The translations under genes and the position numbers were made by a program. The notes under the pieces are model-generated. The model saw only the letters and a program-made list of their open reading frames with translations, was not told where the DNA came from and ran no database searches. This document shows, piece by piece, positions 1 through 9,114 of a DNA stretch of 63,268 bases (positions are counted from its first letter, which is position 1; each line of letters opens with the position of its first letter). This stretch comes from Bacillota bacterium. GTDB taxonomy: Bacteria > Bacillota > Clostridia > Tissierellales > Sedimentibacteraceae. The stretch lies in the NCBI GenBank assembly GCA_023453025.1, contig JAEXUD010000038.1, forward strand, positions 1-63,268, read 5' to 3'.

Positions 1-503
1 CATATAAGGTGTGCCCCTTCCCTCCACTGTGATTAGCAGTTTCTTCGGTACTATGAGCACTCGGACTTCCTATTATCCGTTTGACTTCCTCTCTTATTCC
101 TTTGATTGTACATCATACCTCATTTGAGGAGATAATAGGACCTCAGCTGTTCCGATAACATACTTATCATCAACCTCGCCAAGCTCTCAGACTGGGGGAA
201 GACCTTATGATTCTCACCATAGCGATTCATACGGTGTTGCCTGCGACGGTAAAAAACGCCTCGGCTCTTCCGGCTAGATAATAATTTCCCAGCTCAATCA
301 CTTCACTTTCGTTTCGGCTCTGCTGCTCCCTGTCCTACGCTTAAACCTTATGTTACCACTTCGGCTCCAAGGACTCGGTACGGGTTGTTGGTTAGTCTTT
401 ACCCGATAGGGTTTCCCTACTGTATTTCATCAGCTTACCAAAGCTTGCAGAATTTCTTCCGCTTGCTAGGGGAAATCAGCCTAGCTGATTTCACAGCTCG
501 CAC
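1..503 (-). ncRNA. Group II intron, 5' part (runs off left edge)
   Basis: Read on the minus strand, the element begins at 503 with GTGCGAG, the 5' consensus of group II introns, and continues with structured sequence typical of domains I-III. The stretch at 301-320 reads GAGCCGAAACGAAAGTGAAG, matching the conserved domain III core found in bacterial group II introns. A reading frame open from about 112 to the window edge lacks a clear ATG, so the intron-encoded reverse transcriptase/maturase probably starts near or beyond position 1. Domains V and VI and the 3' splice site are outside the window. Upstream of 503 the host DNA is AT-rich and non-coding, so the insertion appears intergenic, downstream of the molybdenum-enzyme operon. 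Confidence 0.8.
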
Positions 504-710
504 TTTTAAATAATTATAACATAAATACAATTCTGTTTCAGTAATTTTCAATTTTATATTTTAAATTATCAAGCCTTTGGATAGGGTTCGAGCCAAAAAT
601 ATTTTTAATTAAAATAAGCAATAAAAAACTGCCTATATCAACATTAGGAATTTTATTATATGATATCCTTAAACATTAATAATGACAGTAAAATATTAAT
701 TTTTTTCATG

Positions 711-1823
711 CTATCTATAGGCTGATATATCTTCTTTTTTGATTGTATTATTGATCATGCTATAAAGCATCAATGCCTGGTTTTTTTTTCTTTTAACTAA
801 ACACGTTAGCATTTCATCTTGATTATATAATTTTTCTTTATATGAAAATCTTTCATTTATTGAAACAATATTATCATCTTTTACCATCTTGTCAGCTAAA
901 TATACAACTTCTTTTTCAGTAAGTATATCAGGAATATAGTCAAGTTCCATATGCTCTTCAACTATCTTGGCAATGGCATGGTATCCCATATCATAAAGCC
1001 AGTTTGCTCCAACCCTGGCATGCATGGATTTACCCTTAGCTATATCATGCAGCATGCCTGCCGCCACAACTATATCTCGATTAAGCTCTATTCCATTTTG
1101 AACTAATTCATTGCATATATTTAAAGCAGCATGTGCAACCTTATTACAATGTTTTTTTTCATTGTCTGGCATATTGAAATAGCTTTGAATTTTTTCGCAT
1201 AATTCAACCGTAGGATTGTTTTTATGTTCATTATATTCTAATAATCGCAAGTAATCTATAATGTTATCTGCATCCATTATAATTCCGGGGTCAATAAAGC
1301 CTATATTTTTATATTTCTTCACCTTGGATATAGCACCTTGCATGCCCATTTTTCCATCATGCTTAAGCATTAGCTCTATGGCATCACTGTTTAATAATAG
1401 TGGGTGACCATCCTTTCCGTCATATGAAGGCTGAACAATTTCTAAACTGTTTTGTTCCATTTCTTCAAGCATTTTCTTCAAGGTAAACTGTTGTACAAAT
1501 GGACTATCAGCAGGTGTTACAAATGTTTTATCGACCATGTGGTTTAATTCTTTTAAACCAATACATACGGAATCAAACATATGAGTAGACTGATAATTGT
1601 CATTATTTACTAATTTAATATCATAGCATTTAATTTTTTCTTCAACATCATTAGCGCGAAAACCAGTTACTACAACAATTTTATTTAACCCTAATTTAAT
1701 AAAATTGCTTATTGCAGTCTCTATTATTGTACTATCTCCAATTTTCATAAGCGGCTTAAAATCCTTCATCCTGGAGGACAATCCTCCGGCAACGATAACT
1801 GCACCTAATTTATTGTATTTCAT
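711..1823 (-). CDS. MobA/MocA-like nucleotidyltransferase fused to HD domain
   Basis: The N-terminal half (about residues 1-195) is a MobA-like NTP transferase: it opens with a nucleotide-binding loop of the VAGGLSSRM type followed by a KPL lysine, and has a VTPADSPFV segment near residue 105 that supplies the metal-binding Asp. The C-terminal half carries an HD motif at about residues 259-260 (LHDIAKG), as in HD phosphohydrolases. Homologous MocA-type enzymes attach CMP to molybdopterin for xanthine-dehydrogenase-family enzymes, which fits the molybdenum hydroxylase genes upstream in the same string. I recall a family built on Desulfovibrio DVU_1551 with this setting. The role of the HD half is unknown. 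A close paralogue sits at 23881-24984. This is the last gene of the long operon; a good Shine-Dalgarno precedes the ATG. Confidence 0.85.
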   Translation of the reverse strand: MKYNKLGAVIVAGGLSSRMKDFKPLMKIGDSTIIETAISNFIKLGLNKIVVVTGFRANDVEEKIKCYDIKLVNNDNYQSTHMFDSVCIGLKELNHMVDKTFVTPADSPFVQQFTLKKMLEEMEQNSLEIVQPSYDGKDGHPLLLNSDAIELMLKHDGKMGMQGAISKVKKYKNIGFIDPGIIMDADNIIDYLRLLEYNEHKNNPTVELCEKIQSYFNMPDNEKKHCNKVAHAALNICNELVQNGIELNRDIVVAAGMLHDIAKGKSMHARVGANWLYDMGYHAIAKIVEEHMELDYIPDILTEKEVVYLADKMVKDDNIVSINERFSYKEKLYNQDEMLTCLVKRKKNQALMLYSMINNTIKKEDISAYR

Positions 1824-1856
1824 AGTCCACCCCTGAATTATAATGATAAAAACTAA

Positions 1857-2432
1857 TTATTTGCTAATACACTCAACAGCAAAATCTCTTGCCATCTTAC
1901 TTTTTTCTTCATCCATAAATTTAAATTTGTAACCTTTATCTCTTACTGCTAAGATGCCACAGTATTGTAACAATGAATGCTTACAGTATCGCAGCATACC
2001 TTGTTCAAACAAATCTGCTCCCCTATCCGGTTTATAGCCACATGTAGCTATTATTGCACATTTTTTACCAGCCCATAATGATGGTCCTTTTTCTTTGCCA
2101 TAGTATTTATTCATTCCATATACAAGACGGTCAAGCACTATTTTCATAGGAGCAGTACAATACCATGAATATATGGGGGTTGCTAAAATTATAAAATCAC
2201 ATTTATAAATTTCATCAAATATTTCCTGCATATCATCCCTTTGAACACACCCAAATTCGTTCCATTCATCCTGGCAGTTTCTGCAGGCAATACATGCTTC
2301 TAATTTTTTATCATATAACCATATACAAGAAACCTCATTGCCATAACGTTTAAGTTCATCAACAAAGGGTACTAAAAGTGATTCTGTATTTCCATTTTTT
2401 CTAGGACTACCCATCAATATGCAGTATTTCAT
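1857..2432 (-). CDS. NADPH-dependent FMN reductase / flavodoxin-fold protein
   Basis: The N-terminus (MGSPRKNGNTESL) is the FMN phosphate-binding loop of the NADPH-dependent FMN reductase family, and ATPIYSWYCTAPMK near residue 85 is the second flavin-binding loop. The length of 191 residues is normal. A Cys-containing segment CIACRNCQ near residue 50 resembles iron-sulfur flavoproteins, although only part of the usual compact cysteine motif is present. These proteins move electrons between pyridine nucleotides, ferredoxin or other carriers and flavins. Here it lies 9 bases after EtfB and before the nucleotidyltransferase-HD gene, so it is probably an electron-transfer accessory of the same acyl-CoA/molybdenum pathway. 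The exact substrate cannot be read from sequence. Confidence 0.85.
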   Translation of the reverse strand: MKYCILMGSPRKNGNTESLLVPFVDELKRYGNEVSCIWLYDKKLEACIACRNCQDEWNEFGCVQRDDMQEIFDEIYKCDFIILATPIYSWYCTAPMKIVLDRLVYGMNKYYGKEKGPSLWAGKKCAIIATCGYKPDRGADLFEQGMLRYCKHSLLQYCGILAVRDKGYKFKFMDEEKSKMARDFAVECISK

Positions 2433-2441
2433 AAACCCTCC

Positions 2442-3242
2442 TTATACAATATAATTTGCATGAAGTTCTTTTAATAAACCTTTAACCATTTCTTGTTCTG
2501 ATTCATCGCATATAAACTTGCACTTGCTGTTATGTATAGGTACAAAACTTCTCATCACTTTTGTTGAAGAAGCATTTAATCCTACCGAATCAGGCATTAA
2601 TCCCAAGTCAATAACACTCCATACTTTCAATTTCTTTTTCCTGGCCTCAAGTATTCCTCTTATTGACATGTTCCTTGGTTTATTCAGCTCCTTTACTGCC
2701 GTTAATAAGCATGGCATTTTCATCTTTAATAACATACAGTTTTTTTCTGTTATACTTTTAGCTACAATAGATTTCATATTATTTTCAATTCTTAACTCCA
2801 GGATTCCATTGATGTGTGGTATGTCAAGCAATTCTGCCAGTTGAATACCCACCTGTTGCGTATCACCTCCTGTGGCCTGTCTGCCAGTTAAAACTAAATC
2901 ATAGCTTCCAAGTTTTTTTATAGCTGCTGACAAAACTTCAGCAGTTACTAATGTATCTGATTCTTTTAGTGCATTATCTGATATCAGCACAGCATCATCA
3001 GCACCAAGGGCCAGGCATTCTAACAGTATATTTTTCGCTTCAGGCTCGCCCATCGTAACTACCGTTATATGCGTATTTTCATATTTGTTTTTAATTATTA
3101 ATGCTTCTTCCAAAGCATTTAAATCATCCTTATTTATAATCTTACGAGCATTTTCTGTTAATAAATTCCCGTTTTGCTTATCAATTTTTATTTCATCTTC
3201 ATCCAAAACTTGTTTTACACATACTATAATCCTAAACGCCAT
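2442..3242 (-). CDS. etfB: Electron transfer flavoprotein beta subunit (no alpha partner nearby)
   Basis: The protein matches EtfB/FixA throughout: the N-terminus is of the IIVCVKQV type, an ALGADDAVLISD segment lies near residue 80, and the signature LVLTGRQATGGDTQQVG near residue 120 binds the AMP or second flavin. At 266 residues it is full length. EtfB normally forms a heterodimer with EtfA and accepts electrons from acyl-CoA dehydrogenases, two of which lie upstream in this string. No EtfA gene occurs anywhere in the window, which is unusual because the two are nearly always adjacent. The subunit may pair with an EtfA made elsewhere, or the partner was lost. Its start follows the stop of a 36-codon ORF by three bases, suggesting translational coupling. 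Confidence 0.88.
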   Translation of the reverse strand: MAFRIIVCVKQVLDEDEIKIDKQNGNLLTENARKIINKDDLNALEEALIIKNKYENTHITVVTMGEPEAKNILLECLALGADDAVLISDNALKESDTLVTAEVLSAAIKKLGSYDLVLTGRQATGGDTQQVGIQLAELLDIPHINGILELRIENNMKSIVAKSITEKNCMLLKMKMPCLLTAVKELNKPRNMSIRGILEARKKKLKVWSVIDLGLMPDSVGLNASSTKVMRSFVPIHNSKCKFICDESEQEMVKGLLKELHANYIV

Positions 3243-3245
3243 ATC

Positions 3246-3356
3246 TCACATCCCATATTTTAAACTGATTTCAATACACGTTTTTATTTCGTCCTTAAAT
3301 TCAGGCTTACAGTGCCTAATGAGAAATATATTGCGTACATCTTTAAATTCCTTCAT
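3246..3356 (-). CDS. Possible small protein of 36 residues upstream of etfB
   Basis: A short ORF starts at ATG 3356 with a GGAG ribosome site a few bases upstream and ends at a TGA only three bases before the EtfB start. The product is charged and contains two Cys (RHCKPEF and KTCIE). I recognise no family. Its position exactly where an EtfA gene might be expected, and the tight junction to EtfB, suggest either a real small coupled peptide or the remnant of a deleted gene. Confidence 0.4.
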   Translation of the reverse strand: MKEFKDVRNIFLIRHCKPEFKDEIKTCIEISLKYGM

Positions 3357-3416
3357 AAAATTCTCCGGTCATTACTTTTCAAAATATAACCGCAGTATAA
3401 AAATTAGTAATAATTA

Positions 3417-3452
3417 TTAGAAAACTGAATTACCTATCATCCAGTTTTCTAA
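3417..3452 (-). other. Hairpin between CoA-transferase and small ORF
   Basis: An inverted repeat with 11-bp arms (3417-3427 and 3442-3452, arm TTAGAAAACTG) and a 14-base loop lies in the 124-base gap after the CoA-transferase gene. It is not followed by a run of T on the minus strand, so it is more likely an mRNA-stability or processing element than a true terminator. Confidence 0.45.
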
Positions 3453-3479
3453 CTATAGAGAGTAGCTGAGAGCTAATTA

Positions 3480-5078
3480 TCAGTTGTTACTCAGTATTTC
3501 CTTCAATTCACCCCAAACCGGCTGGAATAATTCAGGATTCATTAATTTTGGTCCATCCGCTGGAATGATAGGCTTGAAAGCCATTTGATCCAGTATTTGG
3601 GTTTTTAAATCTATTCCAGGTGCTATTTCAGTTAGAACCATGCCTTCCTCAGTTCTTTCTATTACACATCTTTCTGTAATAAACATAATACGGTTGCCTT
3701 TCTTTAATGATTGTTCAGCATTAAATGTAAGCTGTGGGCATGAGTCTACAAATTTTTTGAATCTGCCCTCTTGTTCTATTACAACTTTTCCTTCATCAAT
3801 TTTGCATTTTAATCCACCTGCGGTAAATGTTCCGACAAACATTGCATTTTTAGCAGTTGCAGCAATATTAGCAAAACCTCCGACCCCCATTATTTTACCA
3901 TTTAGTAGGCTTGTATTAACATTACCGTCTTTATCAACCTCACTTAATCCAAATACACCAAAGTCAAGTCCTCCACCATCAAAGAAGCTAAAGTGATCAC
4001 CTTGGTCACAGGATGCTTCAATATTCCAATGAGCACCAAAATCATTTCCACCGCCAGGCACTCCGCCTATGCTTCCTGATTCTGAAATCATAGTAATAGC
4101 ATCAGCGCACCCTTCTTCCGCCATGACATTTCCTGTATATGTAGGTATGCCTATACCAAAATTGCATTTATAGCCAGGTTTTATTTCCATGGTAAGTCTT
4201 CTAATCATTACTTTTTTCTCATCTAAATCGATTGGCGCCATACTATTTTGTAAAGGAACTTTAACTTCACCTGTGAAAGCTCTGTTATATGAAGTACCCT
4301 GTGTTTGCATAATGTCTTCAGGATGCTCTGCAACCACAATATAATCTACATATATACCAGGTACCTTAACTAGCTTTGGATTCAAAGTACCGGCTTTTGC
4401 GAGAGACTCGACTTGGACTATTACTAAACCGTTGTTTGCTTTGGCAGCTTGTGCCGCAGACAGCATTTCAAGATTTAATGCTTCCTTCTCGCAAGTAATA
4501 TTTCCATTTTCATCAGCTGTTGTTCCTCTCATTAAGGCTATATTTACCGGTATTGCTTTATAAAATAAATATTCTTCTCCAAGAAAATCGGGCATATATT
4601 TAACATAATCTTCTCCTTTTTTCTTTGTTAATTCATTTAGTTTACCGCCATCAAAGCGAGGATCTATAAATGTACCAAGACCTGTCTTTGATAGTATTCC
4701 CGGAGACTTTCTGCCCTGTTCATGATATAACTGCAACAAAGTTCCTAAAGGAAAATTCCATGCCATAATTTTGTTTTCATTAATTAGTTTTATAACGGAA
4801 GGTGATGAACCGGCATGCGATCCAATAAATTTTGTCATTAAGCCTTCAACTGCCCAAGCAGTTTCGCCTCTTTCACCTCTTGGCCCTTTTCCCCAGTTTC
4901 CAACTCCCGCAGCATGTGTATGAGTTAAATTTCTAGGGTGACCAGTTTCGTCAAATCTTTTTCTAACTGCAAGAGCAACTTCTTCAGCCCAGCCAGCCAG
5001 ACCAAATGCCGGTGATAAAATTGTCATATTATCTTGAAACAATTCAGCTGCTGCTGCAGCAGTAATAATTTTTGCCAT
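3480..5078 (-). CDS. Acyl-CoA:carboxylate CoA-transferase (propionate CoA-transferase type)
   Basis: The protein of 532 residues is a fused two-domain family I CoA-transferase like propionate CoA-transferase or YdiF. The alpha-like half has the GLAGWAEE and THTHAAG segments. The beta-like half has NFGIGIPTYTGNVM and the catalytic-glutamate motif SESGSIGGVPGGG. It would move CoA between acetyl- or propionyl-CoA and a pathway acid, saving ATP relative to the adjacent synthetase. An in-frame ATG exists at 5099, but GAGGAG lies eight bases before ATG 5078, so I start there. The gene follows the acyl-CoA synthetase with a short gap and is clearly in the same operon. Confidence 0.88.
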   Translation of the reverse strand: MAKIITAAAAAELFQDNMTILSPAFGLAGWAEEVALAVRKRFDETGHPRNLTHTHAAGVGNWGKGPRGERGETAWAVEGLMTKFIGSHAGSSPSVIKLINENKIMAWNFPLGTLLQLYHEQGRKSPGILSKTGLGTFIDPRFDGGKLNELTKKKGEDYVKYMPDFLGEEYLFYKAIPVNIALMRGTTADENGNITCEKEALNLEMLSAAQAAKANNGLVIVQVESLAKAGTLNPKLVKVPGIYVDYIVVAEHPEDIMQTQGTSYNRAFTGEVKVPLQNSMAPIDLDEKKVMIRRLTMEIKPGYKCNFGIGIPTYTGNVMAEEGCADAITMISESGSIGGVPGGGNDFGAHWNIEASCDQGDHFSFFDGGGLDFGVFGLSEVDKDGNVNTSLLNGKIMGVGGFANIAATAKNAMFVGTFTAGGLKCKIDEGKVVIEQEGRFKKFVDSCPQLTFNAEQSLKKGNRIMFITERCVIERTEEGMVLTEIAPGIDLKTQILDQMAFKPIIPADGPKLMNPELFQPVWGELKEILSNN

Positions 5079-5102
5079 AATTTCACTCCTCATAATCATA
5101 TT

Positions 5103-7016
5103 TTAAAAATTACATTTTTGTATAACTTTGTTGTCAATTAATTTCAAAGCACTTTTTCTAAGCTCTTTCTTTAAAATCTTGCCGGAGTCTGACATCGGAA
5201 ATTGATTAACAAATTTAATGTACCTTGGTATCTTATTAGTGGATATCTTTCCATAGCAAAATTCTTTTATTTCCTTTTCGGTAGATTTGTAACTTACCTT
5301 AACCCTGATAAATGCCATAATTTCCTCGCCGGATATTTCATCGGGAACTCCAACTACACAAGCCTCTGCTACATTTTCATGCCCCTCTATACAATCTTCA
5401 ATTTCTTTAGGACTTATGTTTTCACCGCATCTTATTATAATATCTTTACATCTGCCCTTAATTAACAGATAGCCCTCTTCAGTCAAACAGCCGATATCTC
5501 CTGTGTGCAACCAGCCCTCGCTATTGATTGTTTTGGAAGTTTCATCAGGCATGTTATAATACCCGAGCATTACGTTATATCCTCTGACCAGAATTTCTCC
5601 CTCTTGTCCTGGCAATACTTCTTCTTTTGTATTCAAGTCAATTATCTTTACTTCTACTCCCGGTATAATCTTGCCAACGCTATTCTCTATCAAGTAATCA
5701 TATTCATTAGCTGCAGCTACGCATGGTGATGTTTCCGTAAGACCATAAGATAAAACAATATCTTCCATGCCCATAATATTATTAATGTCGTGTAATAGTC
5801 TGGCTGAACAATGAGCGCCTGCTATTATGCCTGTTCTCAATGAAGAAATATCATAATAATTATTTTGCAAATGTTCTATGGATGCAATAAACAATGTAGG
5901 AACACCCGATAAAACAGTGCACCTCTCTTTTTCTATCAATGAAAGTGTTATCTCAGTTTTAAACCTGTTTACCATTACCATAGAACAACCGTTTAAAACA
6001 GAAGCCATTGTTCCTGCAATACATCCAAAGCAATGAAATATAGGTGCCAAAATACACATGATATCTTTTTTCGTAAGCTCCATCAGATCTGACATGGTCT
6101 TGGCATTCTCAATTATATTTTTGTGACTTAGCATAACACCCTTTGGAATTCCAGTACTCCCGGAAGTATAAATAATATGAACCACATCATTTATGCTGAT
6201 TTGATTTTGTCTTTCTGATAATGCATCATTGCTTATATTACTGCCATACCTCAATACATCAGACCACAAAAAGGTACCTGGATATTCATCACCGCTAATA
6301 ACTATGACGTTTTTTAAATTGGGAAATTTATTTGACTTTAATTCTCCTGGTTCACTCTCGCATAATTCAGGGCAAATCCTATAAAGCAATTCAATATTTT
6401 CTGTTCTCTTAGCTCCTACCTGCATAATCAAGGTATGAGTTTCTGATTGTTTCAATAATTCCTCCATGCGGATTTGTTTTTCATAAGCATTAATAGGTAC
6501 AAATATTCCTCCTGTCTTGCTTATGCCAAATTGAGATATGACTGCTTCGGGTGAATTAACCGCCCATACTGATACATTGTCACCCTTATTAATACCAATA
6601 TATATAAGCCCTTTTGCTAGGTCATCTACAGATTTTCTAAAATCCTTGTATTTCAATCGCCTGCTTCCTGTACAATTTATAAGTGCTTCTCTTTTCGAAA
6701 AACGCTCCGTTGTTTTATCCACCAATTCAGGCACAGTTAAATCAATATAGCTTTTTATTATTACTTCAACATATTGGTCTGGTTCTTCTTGATTATATAT
6801 CCTCCGTATTTCTTGTTTAGTAATCTTCTCATACTTCAAGACTATATTTCTGAATTCTTCTTCTATCCACGGCATAGGCCAATTTAAGCTCCAAGGTTCT
6901 GAAAAAATACGCCCTTCATAATTGAAAATCATTTTATTACCTACTATATTGCAGGGAATGCTGTCAACTTTAAGTACAGTAAATTCTATTTTTCTGTTTT
7001 TGTCAATTTCACTCAT
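5103..7016 (-). CDS. AMP-dependent acyl-CoA synthetase/ligase
   Basis: This is an ANL-superfamily adenylating enzyme. The P-loop IIYTSGSTGIPKGV lies near residue 280, the adenine motif YGLTETSP near 425, the HTGDIG hinge near 505 and a C-terminal catalytic lysine in the SGKILKKELR segment. It would activate a carboxylic acid to its acyl-CoA with ATP. The first 95 or so residues form an extension before the normal synthetase fold that I cannot assign. The neighbours are a CoA-transferase, two acyl-CoA dehydrogenases and molybdenum hydroxylases, so a likely role is activation of an acid made by aldehyde or ring oxidation. The substrate is not evident. I recall a CoA ligase family (DVU_1553) in similar molybdenum loci, but cannot confirm membership. 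Confidence 0.87.
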   Translation of the reverse strand: MSEIDKNRKIEFTVLKVDSIPCNIVGNKMIFNYEGRIFSEPWSLNWPMPWIEEEFRNIVLKYEKITKQEIRRIYNQEEPDQYVEVIIKSYIDLTVPELVDKTTERFSKREALINCTGSRRLKYKDFRKSVDDLAKGLIYIGINKGDNVSVWAVNSPEAVISQFGISKTGGIFVPINAYEKQIRMEELLKQSETHTLIMQVGAKRTENIELLYRICPELCESEPGELKSNKFPNLKNVIVISGDEYPGTFLWSDVLRYGSNISNDALSERQNQISINDVVHIIYTSGSTGIPKGVMLSHKNIIENAKTMSDLMELTKKDIMCILAPIFHCFGCIAGTMASVLNGCSMVMVNRFKTEITLSLIEKERCTVLSGVPTLFIASIEHLQNNYYDISSLRTGIIAGAHCSARLLHDINNIMGMEDIVLSYGLTETSPCVAAANEYDYLIENSVGKIIPGVEVKIIDLNTKEEVLPGQEGEILVRGYNVMLGYYNMPDETSKTINSEGWLHTGDIGCLTEEGYLLIKGRCKDIIIRCGENISPKEIEDCIEGHENVAEACVVGVPDEISGEEIMAFIRVKVSYKSTEKEIKEFCYGKISTNKIPRYIKFVNQFPMSDSGKILKKELRKSALKLIDNKVIQKCNF

Positions 7017-7059
7017 GGCCTCACTTCCTTTATTGCCTCAGACAAGTCTGAAACCTCAA

Positions 7060-8289
7060 TTATGCTGTTTCTTTAGCTCTAGTGTTCATTTTTCTTACTA
7101 TGAAAGTGATTACTATCCCTAATACGCACATTGCTGCAGCGATTAAAAATGCATTTGTATAATCACCATTATTCCCGGCTTTTATTGAAGCTGCCATAAC
7201 TGGCCCTATGTATCCTCCTAGTGCAAATCCGCCAAACATAAATCCATAATTAACACCATTGTTTTTTGCACCAAAGCAGTCCGCTGTAAGTGCCGGGAAT
7301 ACTCCCATAAATCCACCAAAGCAAAATCCCACAAACATTACAGCTAAAACATACATTATAAACCCACCGGTTGAAACTAATGTCAGGGTGAACATTGCAG
7401 CAGCTAAAATAATATACATAATAGGTATAGCATTGTATCTTCCTATTTTATCTGAAACTGCTCCCCAGGAAATACGACCTGCCATGTTAGCAATTGCTAC
7501 TAAACTTACTGCAAAAGCAGCTTCTTCAGGAGTAACTCCAACCACCTCCTGTGCAATAGGTGATGCCTGACTGATTATCATCAGTCCTGAAGTCGCACCT
7601 ATTGTCAGCATTGAGAACAGTAAGTAAAATAAAGGATCAGCAAGCATTTGTGCCCATGTTTTCTCTTTTCCTGTATTTGCTGATGCAGCTGAAACAGGAG
7701 GTTCCCATCCTTCAGGTTTATATCCTGCAGGTGCCTTCATGATAAATTGAGAACCCACTACTATAATAACCAGATATGCAATCCCCAATGTCTTGAATGT
7801 AAATAATACTCCATTTGAAGCAATTAAACTTTGAGAAAGAGGGGCTAACAGAACTGGTCCAAACCCATAACCTGCGGTGGCCATACCCGCAACCAGACCT
7901 CTTTTATCAGGGAAAAATTTAACTGTATTTGCTATTGTACAGCTGTATACTAATCCCATTCCAAAACCACCAAGAATACCATAACTAAAATACAACCATG
8001 GAAGAGATTTAGTTAAACCTGATAAGAAAATTCCTCCGCCAAATACAATTCCACCTGCAAAGATAACCCATTTAGGTCCAAATTTATCCTGAATTTTTCC
8101 TCCGGTTATCATGCATATGGGACTAACTGCATTTGCAATTGTAAACGTCAATGCCGTTGCAGCCGCTGACCATCCAAATGTTTTAATTAACGGACCTGCA
8201 TAAACACTCCATGCATAACCTGAACCAATGCACAAATTAATTAATAAACTTGCTCCAAGAACATACCATCTTTTCTTTTTAAGATCCAT
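7060..8289 (-). CDS. OFA-family MFS transporter (oxalate/formate antiporter-like)
   Basis: About 12 hydrophobic segments and the N-terminal LCIGSGYAWSVYAGPL segment place it in the oxalate:formate antiporter branch of the major facilitator superfamily. A GGKIQDKFGPKWV loop between helices 2 and 3 is the MFS signature. Members carry small carboxylates across the cytoplasmic membrane, so this is the probable importer or exchanger for the acid handled by the pathway. GGAGG lies five bases before ATG 8289; the upstream ATG at 8301 lacks a site, so I start at 8289. The gene follows the small Cys-rich gene and precedes the synthetase, all on one strand. Confidence 0.87.
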   Translation of the reverse strand: MDLKKKRWYVLGASLLINLCIGSGYAWSVYAGPLIKTFGWSAAATALTFTIANAVSPICMITGGKIQDKFGPKWVIFAGGIVFGGGIFLSGLTKSLPWLYFSYGILGGFGMGLVYSCTIANTVKFFPDKRGLVAGMATAGYGFGPVLLAPLSQSLIASNGVLFTFKTLGIAYLVIIVVGSQFIMKAPAGYKPEGWEPPVSAASANTGKEKTWAQMLADPLFYLLFSMLTIGATSGLMIISQASPIAQEVVGVTPEEAAFAVSLVAIANMAGRISWGAVSDKIGRYNAIPIMYIILAAAMFTLTLVSTGGFIMYVLAVMFVGFCFGGFMGVFPALTADCFGAKNNGVNYGFMFGGFALGGYIGPVMAASIKAGNNGDYTNAFLIAAAMCVLGIVITFIVRKMNTRAKETA

Positions 8290-8357
8290 ATTAACCTCCA
8301 TTTTATTGTTTAAATTTTAACAATTGAAATTAATAAAACCACCTTATATTTGGAGAA

Positions 8358-8561
8358 TCAGTTAATATTTTCGTTATCATCTTTATTAAAATTAAATTCA
8401 ACCTTGAAATCCTTGAAATCTTTTTCTTCATGGATCTCATGACTTTGCATCAACACCCTGGCACAAGAAGTTTTACAACCGGAGGGACATGTCGCACATA
8501 AATCACTTTGCCCGACCGGCTTAAATCTGCTGTAATTTGTTTCTACAATAACCTTTCCCAT
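8358..8561 (-). CDS. Small cysteine-rich protein, unknown function
   Basis: A 67-residue protein with a compact cluster of four Cys (CATCPSGCKTSC, residues about 22-33). The spacing C-x2-C-x3-C-x3-C could bind a metal or an Fe-S cluster. The C-terminal half is acidic and rich in Asn, Asp and Phe. It has no signal peptide. I do not recognise the family. It lies in the middle of the operon between the transporter and two other small unknown genes; a good ribosome site (GGAGAGG-like) precedes its ATG. A metal- or redox-related accessory role for the molybdenum enzyme is possible but only an inference from position. Confidence 0.65.
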   Translation of the reverse strand: MGKVIVETNYSRFKPVGQSDLCATCPSGCKTSCARVLMQSHEIHEEKDFKDFKVEFNFNKDDNENIN

Positions 8562-8583
8562 TTGCCCCTCTCCTTTAAATTAA

Positions 8584-9102
8584 TTAACTTTCCACTTCAG
8601 AGCTAAAATAAACAGCCTGCCAGTTTCCTGTCATATGTTCTTTGTTTGAATCGAATAATTCTTCTAATGAATCGTAATAATACCTGTCTCCACAAAAATA
8701 CATATTTATTTTATTTAACTCCATAACCCATTTATTATTTTCACGCCATATTAAAGTATCTGTCTGTTTTTTTAAAAACTGTTCAACTCCGGCCTTTTTT
8801 ACTTTTTTAAAATCTTCCGTAGTTGGATTTACTAATAATTCATAAACTCTGTTGATTTCCATTTCAAAGATTTTTCCCGTATCAACTCTTTGTGCGTATA
8901 GCTTATTATGATTACTTGAAAGCTTCAGATATTGACCGCTGATTTGAAGCACATGCCCTACTGCATCCAGAACTTCTATTACAATATCTTCATTAACTTT
9001 TTTAGCCTTGCCTTCTATTTCAAACATATCGTCTTCTAAATAGAAATCTAATCTTTTTTCTTCTATAATATTTAAGAGAAACTCTATATCCTTCATTCTC
9101 AT
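8584..9102 (-). CDS. Hypothetical protein, 172 residues
   Basis: A soluble acidic protein without signal peptide or membrane segment. The central part (about residues 30-80) is rich in beta-type hydrophobic alternation (DIVIEVLDAVGHVLQI), and the C-terminal part contains several aromatic residues (DRYYYDSLEELF). No family was recognised. It is preceded by a GGAGGG ribosome site and sits 12 bases after the YopX-like gene, so the two are probably co-translated. Because it is embedded between a molybdenum-enzyme operon and its transporter, it may be a pathway accessory, or it may have arrived together with the YopX-like gene. Confidence 0.6.
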   Translation of the reverse strand: MRMKDIEFLLNIIEEKRLDFYLEDDMFEIEGKAKKVNEDIVIEVLDAVGHVLQISGQYLKLSSNHNKLYAQRVDTGKIFEMEINRVYELLVNPTTEDFKKVKKAGVEQFLKKQTDTLIWRENNKWVMELNKINMYFCGDRYYYDSLEELFDSNKEHMTGNWQAVYFSSEVES

Positions 9103-9114
9103 TTTAAGTCCCTC

